From Sellimonas sp963559135 (GTDB lineage Bacteria; Bacillota; Clostridia; Lachnospirales; Lachnospiraceae), in NCBI GenBank assembly GCA_963559135.1, contig CAUWJP010000006.1, positions 1-64,000 of the forward strand: a DNA stretch of 64,000 nt, read 5' to 3'. Positions within the stretch are counted from its first letter, which is position 1, and each line of letters begins with the position of its first letter. The translations under genes were made by a program, and so were the position numbers. A model generated the notes under the pieces. That model saw only the letters and a list, made by a program, of their open reading frames with translations. It ran no database searches and had not been told where the DNA came from. Shown here in pieces: positions 42,262 to 51,442 of this stretch.

Positions 42262-44907
42262 TTATGCCAGCTGCTCTTTTGCGGTTTCTCTTGCTTTTTC
42301 CAGTGCAGCATCCACACCATCCGGATTCTTACCTCCGGCCTGAGCCATATTCGGGCGTCCGCCGCCGCCGCCTCCGACCAGTCCTGCGATGGCTTTGATC
42401 AGGTTTCCTGCATGGGCACCTTTCTTCACTGCGCCGTCTGTCGCCGTTGCCATCAGGCTAACTTTTCCGTCTGTCACGGATGCAATCACGATGACACCTT
42501 CACCTACTTTTTCTTTTAACTGGTCACCAAGATCACGCAGTCCATTCATGTCTACGCCTTCAACTTTTGTTGCAATCACGGAAATGCCATCGATCACTTC
42601 TGCCTGATCTGTCACATCTCCCATAGCATCCTTTGCCAGCTTGCTCTTCAGGCTTTCTACTTCGCTTCTAAGCTCTTTGTTTTCTACCTGCAGATGGCTG
42701 ATCTTCTCTTCCAGATGATCCGGTGTCGTCTTCAGAGCCTTAGATGCCTCATGAAGTATCGTCTCCAGATTTGCGTAGTATTCCATCAGTCCTTTGGAAG
42801 TCAGTGCCTCAATACGGCGCACACCTGCTGCCACACCTGCTTCGGAAACAATCTTGAATGATCCGATGGATGCAGTATTGTCCACGTGTGTTCCACCACA
42901 GAACTCCTTGGAGAATTCTCCCATGCTGACAACACGGACGATATCGCCATACTTTTCGCCAAACAGTGCCTGCGCTCCTGTCTTTTTGGCCTCTTCTATC
43001 GGAAGGTTCTCTACCTTCACCGGAAGTGCATCCGCGATGGCTTTGTTTACGATATCTTCTACATTTTTAATTTCTTCCGGTGTCAATGCGGAGAAATGTG
43101 TAAAGTCAAAACGAAGTCTTGCCGCATCCACGTAGGAACCAGCCTGCTCTACGTGCGTTCCAAGTACGGTACGCAGTGCCTTCTGAAGCAGATGAGTCGC
43201 GCTGTGGTTTCTAGCAGAAAGTCTTCTGTTCTCCTCATCTACTTTCAACACAACCGTCTCACCGGTACGGATCATACCTTTTGCTGTATATCCGATATGA
43301 GCGATCTTGCCGCCCAGGAGTTTCTTTACGTCTTTTACTACGAATTCAAAGCTTCCATCTTCGGAAGTAATCACACCTTTGTCTGCATTCTGTCCACCGC
43401 TTGTGGCATAGAACGGGGTCTCTTCTACAAAAATTGTACCTTCCACGCCTTCGGTCAGCGCATCGGTCAGTTCGGTCTCTGTCGTCAGCACTGTTACTTT
43501 GGATCTGTGTGTCAGTGTCTCGTATCCAACAAAGGTAGATGTGATCGACGGATCGATGGACTCATAAACTGTCACATCTGCTCCCATGTAGTTTGTTACG
43601 CCTCTGGCTGCACGTGCGGTCTCCCGCTGTACCTGCATAGCTTTCTGGAATCCTTCCTCGTCTACAGAAATTCCCTTTTCTTCCAGGATCTCTTTTGTCA
43701 GATCCAGCGGGAATCCATATGTGTCGTAAAGCTTGAACGCATTGTCTCCGGAAAGAATCTTCTCTCCTTTTTCGTTCATCTCTGCTTCCATCTCTGCAAG
43801 GATACCAAGTCCCTGGTCAATGGTTTTATTAAACTGGTCTTCCTCTTTGCTGATAACATTAAGGATGAAATCTTTCTTTTCTTCCAGTTCCGGATATCCG
43901 TCTTTAGAACCAGCGATTACCGTCTCGCAAAGACCGGATAAAAATTTGCCTTCGATATTCAGAATTCTTCCGTGGCGGCATGCACGACGTAAGAGACGGC
44001 GAAGCACGTAGCCTCTTCCCTCATTAGACGGCATGATTCCATCGGAAATCATGAATGTCACGGAACGAATATGGTCAGTGATAACACGGATAGAAATATC
44101 CGTCTTCTCATCCTCTTTGTACGTCACACCCGCAATCCGGCATACGTGGTCGCGGAGCGCTTTCATCGTATCGATATCAAAGATGGAGTCCACATCCTGG
44201 ACAACACTTGCCAGACGCTCCAGTCCCATTCCGGTATCGATATTCTTCTGCTCCAGTTCGCTGTAATTGCCGTGTCCGTCATTGTCAAACTGGGTGAATA
44301 CATTGTTCCAGATTTCCATGTAGCGGTCGCACTCACAGCCTACTGTACAGTCCGGTTTGCCGCAGCCGTATTTCTCGCCGCGGTCATAATAGATCTCAGA
44401 ACATGGTCCGCAAGGTCCGGATCCGTGCTCCCAGAAATTGTCTTCTTTTCCAAACTTGAAAATCCGATCTGCCGGAATGCCCATCTCCTTGTTCCAGATA
44501 TCAAAGGCTTCCTGATCATCCACGTAAACGGACGGATACAGGCGGTTCGGATCAAGTCCCACTACTTCGGTCAGGAATTCCCAAGACCAGTGGATCGCTT
44601 CTCTTTTAAAATAATCTCCGAAAGAAAAGTTTCCGAGCATCTCGAAAAAGGTACCGTGTCTTGCGGTCTTTCCTACATTTTCAATATCACCGGTACGGAT
44701 ACATTTCTGGCATGTGGCCATCCGTCTCCTCGGCGGAATCTCCTGTCCGGTAAAGTATGGTTTTAATGGTGCCATCCCGGAATTGATGAGCAACAAACTC
44801 TTATCGTTGTGCGGCACCAAGGAAAAACTTTTGTGAACGAGATGTTCTTTGCTTTCGAAAAAGTCCAAAAACATCTTTCTTAACTCATTGACTCCATAAG
44901 TCTGCAT
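42262..44907 (-). CDS. alaS: Alanyl-tRNA synthetase
   Basis: Class II synthetase that charges tRNA-Ala, 881 residues, a normal full length. The catalytic core (1-240) includes FFESKEHLVHKSFSLVPHNDKSLLLINSGMAPLKPYF, and GNFSFGDYFKREAI near 92. The editing domain holds the zinc motif NHSATHLLQKALR near 565 and FCGGTHVDNT near 665. A coiled-coil region near 720-760 leads to the C-Ala domain with the glycine-rich GGGGGGRPNMAQAGG near 850. GAGGAGG precedes the ATG. A perfect-consensus promoter overlaps the end of metH, so it is transcribed separately. No T-box was recognised in the short leader. Confidence 0.98.
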   Translation of the reverse strand: MQTYGVNELRKMFLDFFESKEHLVHKSFSLVPHNDKSLLLINSGMAPLKPYFTGQEIPPRRRMATCQKCIRTGDIENVGKTARHGTFFEMLGNFSFGDYFKREAIHWSWEFLTEVVGLDPNRLYPSVYVDDQEAFDIWNKEMGIPADRIFKFGKEDNFWEHGSGPCGPCSEIYYDRGEKYGCGKPDCTVGCECDRYMEIWNNVFTQFDNDGHGNYSELEQKNIDTGMGLERLASVVQDVDSIFDIDTMKALRDHVCRIAGVTYKEDEKTDISIRVITDHIRSVTFMISDGIMPSNEGRGYVLRRLLRRACRHGRILNIEGKFLSGLCETVIAGSKDGYPELEEKKDFILNVISKEEDQFNKTIDQGLGILAEMEAEMNEKGEKILSGDNAFKLYDTYGFPLDLTKEILEEKGISVDEEGFQKAMQVQRETARAARGVTNYMGADVTVYESIDPSITSTFVGYETLTHRSKVTVLTTETELTDALTEGVEGTIFVEETPFYATSGGQNADKGVITSEDGSFEFVVKDVKKLLGGKIAHIGYTAKGMIRTGETVVLKVDEENRRLSARNHSATHLLQKALRTVLGTHVEQAGSYVDAARLRFDFTHFSALTPEEIKNVEDIVNKAIADALPVKVENLPIEEAKKTGAQALFGEKYGDIVRVVSMGEFSKEFCGGTHVDNTASIGSFKIVSEAGVAAGVRRIEALTSKGLMEYYANLETILHEASKALKTTPDHLEEKISHLQVENKELRSEVESLKSKLAKDAMGDVTDQAEVIDGISVIATKVEGVDMNGLRDLGDQLKEKVGEGVIVIASVTDGKVSLMATATDGAVKKGAHAGNLIKAIAGLVGGGGGGRPNMAQAGGKNPDGVDAALEKARETAKEQLA

Positions 44908-44969
44908 GACGCTGTCTGCCTCCTCATTGTATATTTCAAGCGTTCTCTCTTCTTTTGCTTATCTTATTA

Positions 44970-44998
44970 ATCATACTGGATTGCACGGAAGGTGTCAA
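44970..44998 (-). promoter_or_regulatory. Sigma-A promoter of alaS
   Basis: TTGACA (44993-44998) and TATGAT (44970-44975) are separated by 17 bases on the minus strand. The -35 box overlaps the metH stop codon. Confidence 0.8.
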
Positions 44999-47457
44999 GA
45001 TTCCTTCGCCCCGGAATGCAGGACTTTCTGCGCAAAATGGACGGACTGCATGGCATCCTTCCCATAAAAATCGGCTCCGATCATATCGGCGTACTCCTGA
45101 TTGAGCACAGCACCGCCCACCATAACCTGACAATCCGGCTTTTCTTTGCGAAGCAGGCGGATGGTCTCCTCCATGTTGACCACGGTCGTTGTCATTAATG
45201 CGCTCAATCCTACCAGACGTACATCCTCTTTGACCGCCATTTCCACGATCTTCTCCGGATCCACATCTTTTCCAAGGTCAATCACGTCAAATCCATAATT
45301 TTCCAGCAGCACTTTGACGATATTTTTCCCGATGTCGTGGATGTCGCCTTTAACGGTAGCAAGAATGATTTTTCCATTCTTCTCCTGTACAATACCACTT
45401 TGCTCCATCGTCTCTTTGAGCACCGCGAAGGCTTCCTTGGCCGCATCCGCGCTCATCAAAAGCTGCGGCAGGAACAAACTTCCCTGCTCAAACCGCTTCC
45501 CTACCGTGTCAAGGGCCGGAATCAGATGCTGGTTGATGATAGAAAGCGGCTCCTCGGTCTTTGCAAGTGCTTTTGACAGACGAGAGGCTTCCTCTTTCAG
45601 TCCACGCTCAATGGTGTAACGAAGATCCATCTCCCCTGTTTTACGATCGTTTTCAATTTCTAAAGCACCATCGGCACTGTCTGTCTTCCCGGATACTGAA
45701 CTTCCAGTCTGAGTCGGTCCGGTCGGTTTGTAATTTGCATACGCTTCAATGTACGCTTCACAGTTCTTATCAAAATTCATCAATGCCAGATAAGAACGGT
45801 ATGCCTTCATCATCTCTTCCGATCCTGGATTAACGATCCCTGCAGTCAGACCTTTCTGCATGGCAAGGGTATAAAAAACGGAATTCACCGCTGGGCGGTA
45901 CGGAAGTCCAAAAGAAATATTAGACACACCAAGAACTGTGCGGACATGGTATTTCTCCCGCACCATTTCCAATGCCCGTAGCACCGTGATGGCTCCTTCC
46001 GGCTCGGAACTGATGGTCATGGTCAGCACATCAATGACAATGTCTTTCGGCTTGATCCCGTACTTTGCTGCCTCCCGGATAATCTTTCCGGCTACTTCCA
46101 CACGACCTTCGGCAGTCTTTGGAATTCCATTTTCATCCAACGCAAGTCCGACCACCACTCCACCGTATTTTTTCACAAGCGGGAAGACCATATCCATGGA
46201 TTCCTGTTTCCCACTGACCGAGTTGACCATCGGCTTTCCATTATAAATCCGCATGGCACGCTCCATGGCTCTTTGATCCACCGTATCAATTTGCAACGGC
46301 AGGCTTGTGATTCCCTGAAGCTCCTTTACGACTTCCTCCATCATAACCGGCTCATCAATATCCGGCAGTCCCACGTTGACGTCCAGAATGTGGGCGCCCT
46401 GCTCCTGCTGACGGATCCCTTCTTTTAATATATAATCAATATCATGCTCTTTTAATGCCTGCTTAAAACGCTTCTTTCCGGTTGGATTGATCCGTTCCCC
46501 AATGATCACCGGGCAGTCGCCAAGTACCACGGCCTGTCCGTAGGAGGAAACAATCGTCTCCGTCTTTTCCGTCGGGACCTGGATCTGCATTCCACGGCAG
46601 ATCTCTGTCATGGTACGGATATGAGCCGGGGTTGTACCGCAGCATCCGCCGATGATGCAGGCTCCCGCCTCTACAATCCGTTTCATCCAGCCCCCAAAGA
46701 TCTCAGGTGTCACATCGTAGCATGTCTTTCCCTCTCTCTGTTTAGGAAGGCCCGCATTTGGCTTTACAATCACCGGCACACTGGCACAACAGCAGATCTC
46801 CTTTAAAATTGGAAGCATCTGCTCCGGTCCCATTCCACAGTTGATTCCAAGGGCATCTACTCCGAGCCCTTCCAGCATAGCCACCGTGCCTGTCACATCG
46901 CCACCGGTCAGCAATTTCCCTTTCTCGTCAAAAATCAGTGTCGCAAAAACCGGAAGATCCGTCTGCTCTTTTGCTGCAAGAACTGCGGCTTTGACTTCGT
47001 AGGTATCACTCATGGTTTCGATGTGAATCAGATCCGCTCCTGCCTCGGCTCCGTAACGGGCTGCCTGCGCAAAGGCCTCATAGGCCTCGTCAAAGGACAG
47101 ATCTCCCATTGGCTCCAACAGTTTCCCTGTCGGTCCGATATCCAGCGCCACGTAATGTCTGCCGTCGTCCTTTCCAGCCAGGGATCTGGCAATCTTGACA
47201 TTTTCTACCGCAGCAAAGATAATATCCCGAAGAGAACAGTCTTCGTCATGAAATTTCAATGCATTTGCCCCAAAAGTATTGGACAGCACAATGTCGCTCC
47301 CAGCCTCGTAATACTGTCTGTGGATCTCAACAATCTCTTCTTTTCTCTTCACATTCCATGTCTCCGGAAGCTCTCCGGGCTTCAAACCTCTCTCCTGCAA
47401 AAGTGTCCCCATTCCGCCGTCTAAAAACAGCAGCTCTTTTCCAAGCCGTTCTCTCAT
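44995..47457 (-). CDS. metH: Cobalamin-dependent methionine synthase, without reactivation domain
   Basis: Transfers methyl from methyltetrahydrofolate through cobalamin to homocysteine. The 820-residue protein has the homocysteine barrel (1-290) with the zinc cysteines in GINCGMGP and IIGGCCGTTPAHIR near 275. The pterin-binding barrel (about 310-585) has IIGERINPTGKKRF. The cap and B12 domains (610-820) have VKGDIHDIGKNIV near 708 with the lower-ligand histidine, and QVMVGGAVLNQEYADMIGAD near 785. It ends there: the AdoMet-binding reactivation domain of about 340 residues is absent. A separate reactivation protein is encoded directly upstream. AAGGAG precedes the ATG. Confidence 0.95.
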   Translation of the reverse strand: MRERLGKELLFLDGGMGTLLQERGLKPGELPETWNVKRKEEIVEIHRQYYEAGSDIVLSNTFGANALKFHDEDCSLRDIIFAAVENVKIARSLAGKDDGRHYVALDIGPTGKLLEPMGDLSFDEAYEAFAQAARYGAEAGADLIHIETMSDTYEVKAAVLAAKEQTDLPVFATLIFDEKGKLLTGGDVTGTVAMLEGLGVDALGINCGMGPEQMLPILKEICCCASVPVIVKPNAGLPKQREGKTCYDVTPEIFGGWMKRIVEAGACIIGGCCGTTPAHIRTMTEICRGMQIQVPTEKTETIVSSYGQAVVLGDCPVIIGERINPTGKKRFKQALKEHDIDYILKEGIRQQEQGAHILDVNVGLPDIDEPVMMEEVVKELQGITSLPLQIDTVDQRAMERAMRIYNGKPMVNSVSGKQESMDMVFPLVKKYGGVVVGLALDENGIPKTAEGRVEVAGKIIREAAKYGIKPKDIVIDVLTMTISSEPEGAITVLRALEMVREKYHVRTVLGVSNISFGLPYRPAVNSVFYTLAMQKGLTAGIVNPGSEEMMKAYRSYLALMNFDKNCEAYIEAYANYKPTGPTQTGSSVSGKTDSADGALEIENDRKTGEMDLRYTIERGLKEEASRLSKALAKTEEPLSIINQHLIPALDTVGKRFEQGSLFLPQLLMSADAAKEAFAVLKETMEQSGIVQEKNGKIILATVKGDIHDIGKNIVKVLLENYGFDVIDLGKDVDPEKIVEMAVKEDVRLVGLSALMTTTVVNMEETIRLLRKEKPDCQVMVGGAVLNQEYADMIGADFYGKDAMQSVHFAQKVLHSGAKES

Positions 47458-47473
47458 ATCTGGTCACTCCTTC

Positions 47474-48121
47474 TTACTTGCTGTCTCTTCTGTATGCGCA
47501 GTCTGCCTTTTCACAGACCTCGCATCCCTGTCGATGACAGGGCGTCTGCTCCGTACTGATTCCGATCAGTGCTGTTACCGATTTGGTGGGCGTCAGCATG
47601 AAGCTCTTAGTCATCGTAAGACCAATGGTCTTGTCCGCCTGCAGAATCTTCAGAAGCATTTCCTGATGATGGATATCAAAGTCTCCATATCCAGGGCTGA
47701 ACCTTGGACGGAGGTATTTTCCTTCTTCTGCCATTTCCTGTGCGATCTGATCCTGGCAGCTGTCACAGTACTCCTCCAGGAGGGCCGCCGCACACGCCTG
47801 TAGGACAACCGCCTTAGCCATCTCTGCGACAGAAGCCCTGCGGATCAGCTGATCAGCCATTGGCCCCAGAGTCGCCGCAAACACCGCTACCTGGCTGCAT
47901 CCTTTCATATTTTTGGAAAGGCTTTTACTTTTAATTTCCCAATCTCCGATTTTCAAGATCTCTCCCTCCTGAGACAATTCAAAAATGCGATAGATGAATC
48001 GCTCTCTTACCCCGGAAGAAAGCTCCTCAATGGAACTTTCCACCAAAGCAAGGGTCTGTTCATCTATCGCATGTCTTCCATATCCCAGATAACGGACAGC
48101 CTCCCTTATCTTTCTATTCAT
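47474..48121 (-). CDS. Stand-alone methionine synthase reactivation-domain protein
   Basis: A 215-residue protein resembling the AdoMet-binding activation domain of MetH. It should methylate and rescue oxidised cobalamin on the shortened MetH encoded next. RPRFSPGYGDFDIHHQ near 137 is the hallmark R-x-S-x-G-Y motif that binds AdoMet. LTPTKSVTALIGIS near 180 matches the end of the domain. A Cys-rich tail (CHRQGCEVCEKADC) follows, which could bind metal or a cluster. It overlaps metF by 8 bp and is 16 bp from metH, so all three are coupled. Confidence 0.88.
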   Translation of the reverse strand: MNRKIREAVRYLGYGRHAIDEQTLALVESSIEELSSGVRERFIYRIFELSQEGEILKIGDWEIKSKSLSKNMKGCSQVAVFAATLGPMADQLIRRASVAEMAKAVVLQACAAALLEEYCDSCQDQIAQEMAEEGKYLRPRFSPGYGDFDIHHQEMLLKILQADKTIGLTMTKSFMLTPTKSVTALIGISTEQTPCHRQGCEVCEKADCAYRRDSK

Positions 48122-48983
48122 CTACAATCTCCGATAGATTCTCCATGATTGCCCTTGCAACCTCCGGATTGTTCATGGAATAAATGTGGATATTATTGAT
48201 ACCGTTTGCAATCAGGTCGATCACCTGATCCGTCGCATATGCCACACCTGCCTGGCGCATTGCTTTCGGATTGTCACCGAACTGGTCTACCACTGCTTTG
48301 AACCGCTCCGGCAGATAGGTGCCTGACAGTGAGCAGATCCTCTTGATCTGGCTTTTGTTTGTGACCGGCATGATACCCGGAAGCACTGGAACCGTAATCC
48401 CTGCTTCCCGGATCTTATACAGAAAATTGTACAAGATATGATTGTCAAAAAACATCTGGGTCGTCAGGAAATCCAGGCCGCAATCCACCTTTTCTTTCAG
48501 GTGAAGGATATCCTCCTTCTGTGTGGCACTCTCCACATGGCCTTCCGGATAGCAGGCTCCTCCAAGACAGAAATCTCCGCTCTCTTTCAGAAGCTCGATC
48601 AGTCCGATGGCATGCTGGAACTTATCCTCCGCCGGATACTCCATTCCCTCTGGAATGTCTCCACGAAGTGCCAACACATTTTCAATTCCTTCTTCTTTTA
48701 ACTTTTTGATCACTTCCCGCACCTCTGACTTCGTCGAAGAGACACAGGTCAGATGCGCAAGGCTTGGCACCTTCAAATCATTCTGAATGTGGGATGCGAT
48801 GCCCACTGTATTCTTGCTTGTTCCGCCGCCCGCGCCATAAGTGACGCTGATGAAGGACGGCTTAACTGTCGCAATCTCATCCACCGCCTTCAGGACGCTG
48901 TCATATTTGTCGTCTGTCTTTGGCGGGAACACTTCAAAGGAAATATGTACTTTTCCTGATTGTAATTTTTCTTTAATTTTCAT
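48114..48983 (-). CDS. metF: 5,10-methylenetetrahydrofolate reductase
   Basis: Flavin-dependent reductase that makes the methyl-THF used by MetH. The 289-residue TIM-barrel protein has HISFEVFPPKTDD near residue 13, FISVTYGAGGGT near 42, VLALRGDIP near 102, LDFLTTQMFFDNHILYNF near 170 and VPVLPGIMPVTNKSQI near 195, all standard MetF positions. AGGAG lies before the ATG. It starts 32 bases after glgA with no promoter or S-box riboswitch seen, so it may be read through from glgA. Confidence 0.95.
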   Translation of the reverse strand: MKIKEKLQSGKVHISFEVFPPKTDDKYDSVLKAVDEIATVKPSFISVTYGAGGGTSKNTVGIASHIQNDLKVPSLAHLTCVSSTKSEVREVIKKLKEEGIENVLALRGDIPEGMEYPAEDKFQHAIGLIELLKESGDFCLGGACYPEGHVESATQKEDILHLKEKVDCGLDFLTTQMFFDNHILYNFLYKIREAGITVPVLPGIMPVTNKSQIKRICSLSGTYLPERFKAVVDQFGDNPKAMRQAGVAYATDQVIDLIANGINNIHIYSMNNPEVARAIMENLSEIVDE

Positions 48984-49015
48984 GTCGTACTCCTAAGCTG
49001 TCTATGTTTTATTCT

Positions 49016-50452
49016 TTACAGGTTCTCGTAGAGATCCTCATACTGTTTTGCAGAATTCTTCCAGGAGAAGTCTTTCTTCATACCCTGCTCTACGATCTTG
49101 TTCCAGTCACGGCGTTTGTCATAGTAAATCTTCTCTGCGTACCGGATCGTTGCAAGCATCTCATGGGCATTGTAGTTTGCAAAGCTGAATCCTGTTCCTA
49201 ACTTTTCAAATTCGTTGTATGGCTCTACCGTATCTTTGAGTCCTCCGGTCTCCCTGACGATCGGCACGGTACCATAACGCAAGCTCATCAGCTGGCTCAG
49301 TCCGCACGGTTCGAAAAGAGACGGCATCAGGAACGCATCACAGGATGCATAAATCTTATGGGAAATCGGCTCAGAATAATAAATATTCGCCGATACTCTG
49401 CCCTGATATTTCCATGCAAAGTGTCGGAACATATTTTCATAACGCTCTTCTCCTGTTCCGAGAGCCACGATCTGAACCGCATCCTGACAAAGCTCATCCA
49501 TCACATATGCTATCAGGTCAAATCCCTTCTGGTCTGTCAGACGGGATACAATACCGATCATCATGGTTTTCTTATCCTGATTCAGTCCAAGCGCTTCCTG
49601 AAGTGCAAGTTTATTCTTTACCTTTTCCTTACGGAAATTGGATACATCGTAATGATGCTCGATCATCGGATCCGTCGCCGGATTCCACTCATCATAATCG
49701 AGACCATTTACAATACCGGACAGACAGTTTGATCTTGCATTCATCAGACCGTCCAGACGCTCCCCATAGAACGGCTGCTTGATCTCTTCTGCGTAAGAAT
49801 TGCTGACGGTCGTCACCTTATCCGCATAGACGATACCGCCTTTTAACAGGTTGGCATCTTTGTATGCTTCCAGCTTGTCCGGCGCAAAATAATATGCCGG
49901 AAGTCCTGTAATATCTTTGACAGTCTTCGTATCCCAGACTCCCTGGAATTTCAGGTTGTGGATTGTCATCACCGTCTTGATGCCGCGGAAAAACTCGTTG
50001 CCATAACGGAAATTATCCAGATAAACCGGAACAAGTCCTGTCTGCCAGTCATGGCAGTGAATGATATCCGGGCGGAAATCAATCAACGGAAGGGCACTTA
50101 ATGCTGCCTTTGAGAAGAACGCGAACTTCTCGATATCCCATTTCGTATCGCCATACGGAGTGAATCCGTTGAAATAATATTCATTGTCGATAAAATAGAA
50201 GGTAATTCCCTCATGGACAAGCTCCAGAATTCCGACATACTGCTCTCTCCAGTTTAAGTCCATATAAAAATGTATCTTATATGTCAGCTTTTCTTTCCAC
50301 TCTTCTTTCATACACATGTATTTTGGAAGCATTACTCTGACATCGTATTTTTCTTTATCAAAATATTTTGGTAAGGAACCTACAACATCTGCCAACCCCC
50401 CTGTTTTGATAAATGGAACCGACTCAGATGCTACAAACAATATTTTCTTCAT
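49016..50452 (-). CDS. glgA: Glycogen synthase (ADP-glucose)
   Basis: GT5 glucosyltransferase extending alpha-1,4-glucan, 478 residues. SESVPFIKTGGLADVVGSLPKYF at residues 9-31 is the ADP-glucose binding KTGGL motif. MTIHNLKFQGVWD near 165 follows. The second GT-B domain has IVSRLTDQKGFDLI near 300, FLMPSLFEPCGLSQLMSLRYG near 380 with the conserved E-x7 region, and VRETGGLKDTV near 408. AGGAGG precedes the ATG and a promoter lies at 50491-50518. No other glycogen genes are in the window. Confidence 0.95.
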   Translation of the reverse strand: MKKILFVASESVPFIKTGGLADVVGSLPKYFDKEKYDVRVMLPKYMCMKEEWKEKLTYKIHFYMDLNWREQYVGILELVHEGITFYFIDNEYYFNGFTPYGDTKWDIEKFAFFSKAALSALPLIDFRPDIIHCHDWQTGLVPVYLDNFRYGNEFFRGIKTVMTIHNLKFQGVWDTKTVKDITGLPAYYFAPDKLEAYKDANLLKGGIVYADKVTTVSNSYAEEIKQPFYGERLDGLMNARSNCLSGIVNGLDYDEWNPATDPMIEHHYDVSNFRKEKVKNKLALQEALGLNQDKKTMMIGIVSRLTDQKGFDLIAYVMDELCQDAVQIVALGTGEERYENMFRHFAWKYQGRVSANIYYSEPISHKIYASCDAFLMPSLFEPCGLSQLMSLRYGTVPIVRETGGLKDTVEPYNEFEKLGTGFSFANYNAHEMLATIRYAEKIYYDKRRDWNKIVEQGMKKDFSWKNSAKQYEDLYENL

Positions 50453-50490
50453 AAGTCTTCCTCCTGAATAAAAACATAAACTATGGACTT

Positions 50491-50518
50491 ATTATATCGC
50501 ATTTTCCAACATTTGCAA
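50491..50518 (-). promoter_or_regulatory. Sigma-A promoter of glgA
   Basis: TTGCAA (50513-50518) and TATAAT (50491-50496) are 16 bases apart on the minus strand, beginning 5 bases after the spo0A stop. Confidence 0.75.
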
Positions 50519-50523
50519 AGAAT

Positions 50524-51312
50524 TTATCGATGTTTATATTCTAATCTGATCGTATCCGCTACCAGGGCAATGAACTCGGAATTGGTCGGTTTCCCCTTTC
50601 CGTTGCTTACCGTATACCCGAACAGTTCATCCAGAACATCCAGTTTCCCCCTGCTCCATGCTACTTCGATGGCGTGGCGGATTGCCCGCTCTACTCTGCT
50701 TGCCGTTGTCTGGTGTTTTTTCGCTACTGTCGGATAGAGGATTTTCGTGATGGCGTTCAGAACATCCATATCTTCTACCGCCATGATAATCGCATCTCTC
50801 AGATAGTGATATCCTTTGATATGTGCTGGAATCCCGATCTCGTGGATCATGTCCGTCACCCTCGTCTCCAGAGGCTTGACGTCTTCTTCTCTTTTTCGTA
50901 CCTCCATCCCCTGCATCGGGGCTTCCATATGTCTTTTGCATCTTATGTTTTTGATTTTCTCGATCAGTACTTCGTTCCGAAATGGCTTCATAATGTAGTA
51001 GGCCGCACCTTTGCGGAATGCATCTTCTGTAATCTTTTCCTGTCCAACCGCTGTGACAATGATAAAATCCGGCCGTTTCTGGATTGTCTTGTCTTTATTG
51101 ACCATGTCCATCACGCTTAACCCGTCGACTTTCGGCATGATCAGATCCAGTAATACGACATCAGGTTCTTTTGTTTTTATAATCTGGTAGACATCTTCCC
51201 CATTGTTCGCCTTACCGACGAGGGAAAGTTCCTTGTCCGATGTGATAATATTTCCCAAAAGTTCCAGCATTCGTTCATTGTCGTCTGCGATCGCTACATT
51301 TACTTGATCCAT
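50524..51312 (-). CDS. spo0A: Sporulation master regulator Spo0A
   Basis: Response regulator that commits the cell to sporulation. The 262-residue protein has the receiver domain (1-120) with the acidic pair in VAIADDNERML, the phosphoryl Asp in DVVLLDLIMPKVDG near 57, and Lys in YIMKPFRNEVL near 108. The DNA-binding domain (about 150-262) has HEIGIPAHIKGYHYLRDAI and the recognition helix TTASRVERAIRHAIEVAWSRGK. The ATG at 51312 is used since GGAGG and AAAGGA precede it; the longer frame upstream contains the promoter. Two Spo0A-box-like sites lie upstream of the promoter, and spoIVB is the preceding gene. Confidence 0.97.
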   Translation of the reverse strand: MDQVNVAIADDNERMLELLGNIITSDKELSLVGKANNGEDVYQIIKTKEPDVVLLDLIMPKVDGLSVMDMVNKDKTIQKRPDFIIVTAVGQEKITEDAFRKGAAYYIMKPFRNEVLIEKIKNIRCKRHMEAPMQGMEVRKREEDVKPLETRVTDMIHEIGIPAHIKGYHYLRDAIIMAVEDMDVLNAITKILYPTVAKKHQTTASRVERAIRHAIEVAWSRGKLDVLDELFGYTVSNGKGKPTNSEFIALVADTIRLEYKHR

Positions 51313-51367
51313 TTTCCTTTCAACCTCCGCTTTCTCCCATTCTTTCCTAAAAAACGCTACGATCACT

Positions 51368-51396
51368 ATTATAAATTTCGTATTTTGCCAAATCAA
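51368..51396 (-). promoter_or_regulatory. Promoter of spo0A
   Basis: TTGATT (51391-51396) and TATAAT (51368-51373) are 17 bases apart on the minus strand. Confidence 0.7.
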
Positions 51397-51404
51397 GAAA
51401 TTGC

Positions 51405-51422
51405 TGTCGTAACAATTCGACA
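51405..51422 (-). promoter_or_regulatory. Putative Spo0A boxes upstream of spo0A
   Basis: TGTCGAA (minus strand, 51416-51422) matches the 0A-box consensus, and TGTCGTAA (plus strand, 51405-51412) is a near match in inverted orientation. They lie 9-26 bases upstream of the -35 box, suggesting autoregulation. Confidence 0.5.
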
Positions 51423-51442
51423 TCTCTCCTCATCCTTTTATT

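Noticed and set aside
42886..43941. A 351-codon plus-strand frame inside alaS
   Set aside because: It is antisense to conserved alanyl-tRNA synthetase domains and rich in Cys and Phe as expected for a shadow frame.
48984..49015. An S-box or other methionine riboswitch upstream of metF
   Set aside because: The gap from glgA to metF is only 32 bases, too short for an S-box (SAM-I) aptamer and expression platform.
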